From contig CM049315.1 in the NCBI GenBank assembly GCA_026874595.1, positions 39,388,164 through 39,452,163 of the forward strand: a DNA stretch of 64,000 nucleotides, read 5' to 3'. Position numbers and translations under genes: made by a program. Under the pieces are notes generated by a model. That model searched no databases. It worked only from the letters and a program-made list of their open reading frames with translations, and was not told where the DNA came from. The DNA is from Sipunculus nudus. Its lineage: Eukaryota; Annelida; Sipuncula; Golfingiida; Sipunculidae. Positions 63,412 to 64,000 of the stretch are shown here, piece by piece (positions within the stretch are counted from its first letter, which is position 1; each line of letters starts with the position of its first letter).

Positions 63412-64000
63412 GTCTGTCATAATTAAATCCGTTCATGAGATATTAATTATTCCTTACATACACAAATAAACCATAGCCTCCCTCATGTATATACTCTCTG
63501 CAGTCATTCTGCATCTCCTTAGCTTTAACCATTGCTTTGTATACCAAGGTTTTCTGGGTTTCACCACTAGGCCTGGCCAAGCCAAGAATTGTCATCAGAT
63601 CAATCAGAGCTGGTTATTGCATCCAACTCCAATTTTTAAACCAGTTAAACCTGCTCTCATTTGTTTGGTTACAAATCTTGGCCCTGTGCCAGACCTGGTT
63701 GTAAAACTCAGCAAACCGTGCTAAACAGAGCAGCTAAACAAGTGGAGTTATGCTTTGTATAACCACTGCATAAGAAAACTAGTGTGTATATGAAACCAGT
63801 TAAGTCATTTAAAGAAAAATCTTCCTAGTGGATGGACATGTAGGGTGAATGATGCTGGTTTGTTTGTTGTTATTTATATTAACATTGTGTGAACATTTAC
63901 TGCACATGTTTTCTTCTCTTTGTTAAAACAACATGAATATAAATTAATACCCTTTGAATGGGTCTTAAATATAATTGTAATGCATATATTTCTAATATGT

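Noticed and set aside
4577-63411. Ryanodine receptor
   Set aside because: There are no SPRY or RyR repeat domains between the RIH regions, and the order and spacing of helices follow IP3R.

Overview
The window is AT-rich animal DNA and looks like a mollusc, probably a bivalve. The reasons are the intron-rich gene structure, the repeat families with (GTCC)n heads, the tRNA-derived SINEs and the pogo-like MITEs. The species call is inference. No bacterial, viral or organellar sequence was recognised.

One large gene fills positions 4577 to 63411 on the + strand. I could build 42 consecutive internal exons from it. Every junction has AG/GT borders and the reading frame stays open throughout (4931 coding nt, about 1644 codons). 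The protein is an inositol 1,4,5-trisphosphate receptor (IP3R/ITPR)-type ER calcium channel. The window covers the end of the MIR-to-RIH linker, the first RIH domain, the long helical regulatory region, the second RIH domain and the RIH-associated domain. The IP3-binding core and MIR repeats (N-terminal) and the six-helix pore (C-terminal) lie outside the window or are missing. There are no RyR-type SPRY or RyR repeats between the RIH domains, so it is IP3R-like. Its sequence is much more divergent than I expect of the canonical animal IP3R, which suggests a second, divergent paralog.

Positions 1-174 hold the acidic C-terminal end of a different + strand protein, followed by a tandemly duplicated 3' flank. 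Between it and exon 1 there are two CpG-rich stretches (about 1080-1290 and 1590-2090). They share homeodomain-like and GATA-like sites and may be cis-regulatory.

The introns carry the rest of the interest. Seven copies of repeat family A (introns 6, 9, 20, 22, 29, 33, 39), two of family B (intron 3, and nested inside A5 in intron 29) and one of family C (intron 36) share one architecture. Each has a 5' hairpin with a 3-nt loop, an internal tandem array, a 3' subterminal inverted copy of the 5' hairpin arm, a second stem-loop, and a terminal CTTGT or CTAGT. That is the layout of non-autonomous Helentron/Helitron2 elements. Families A and B also share an internal cassette: TATCTC, TTGAC about 10 bp later, then the 12-bp palindrome GGTGGCGCCACC 80-82 bp after the start of TATCTC. 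A SINE inserted in B1 and the insertion of B2 into A5 give internal empty sites that fix element boundaries. A3 and A6 share a nearly identical block of about 1.9 kb; recombination between them would remove exons 21-33 in frame.
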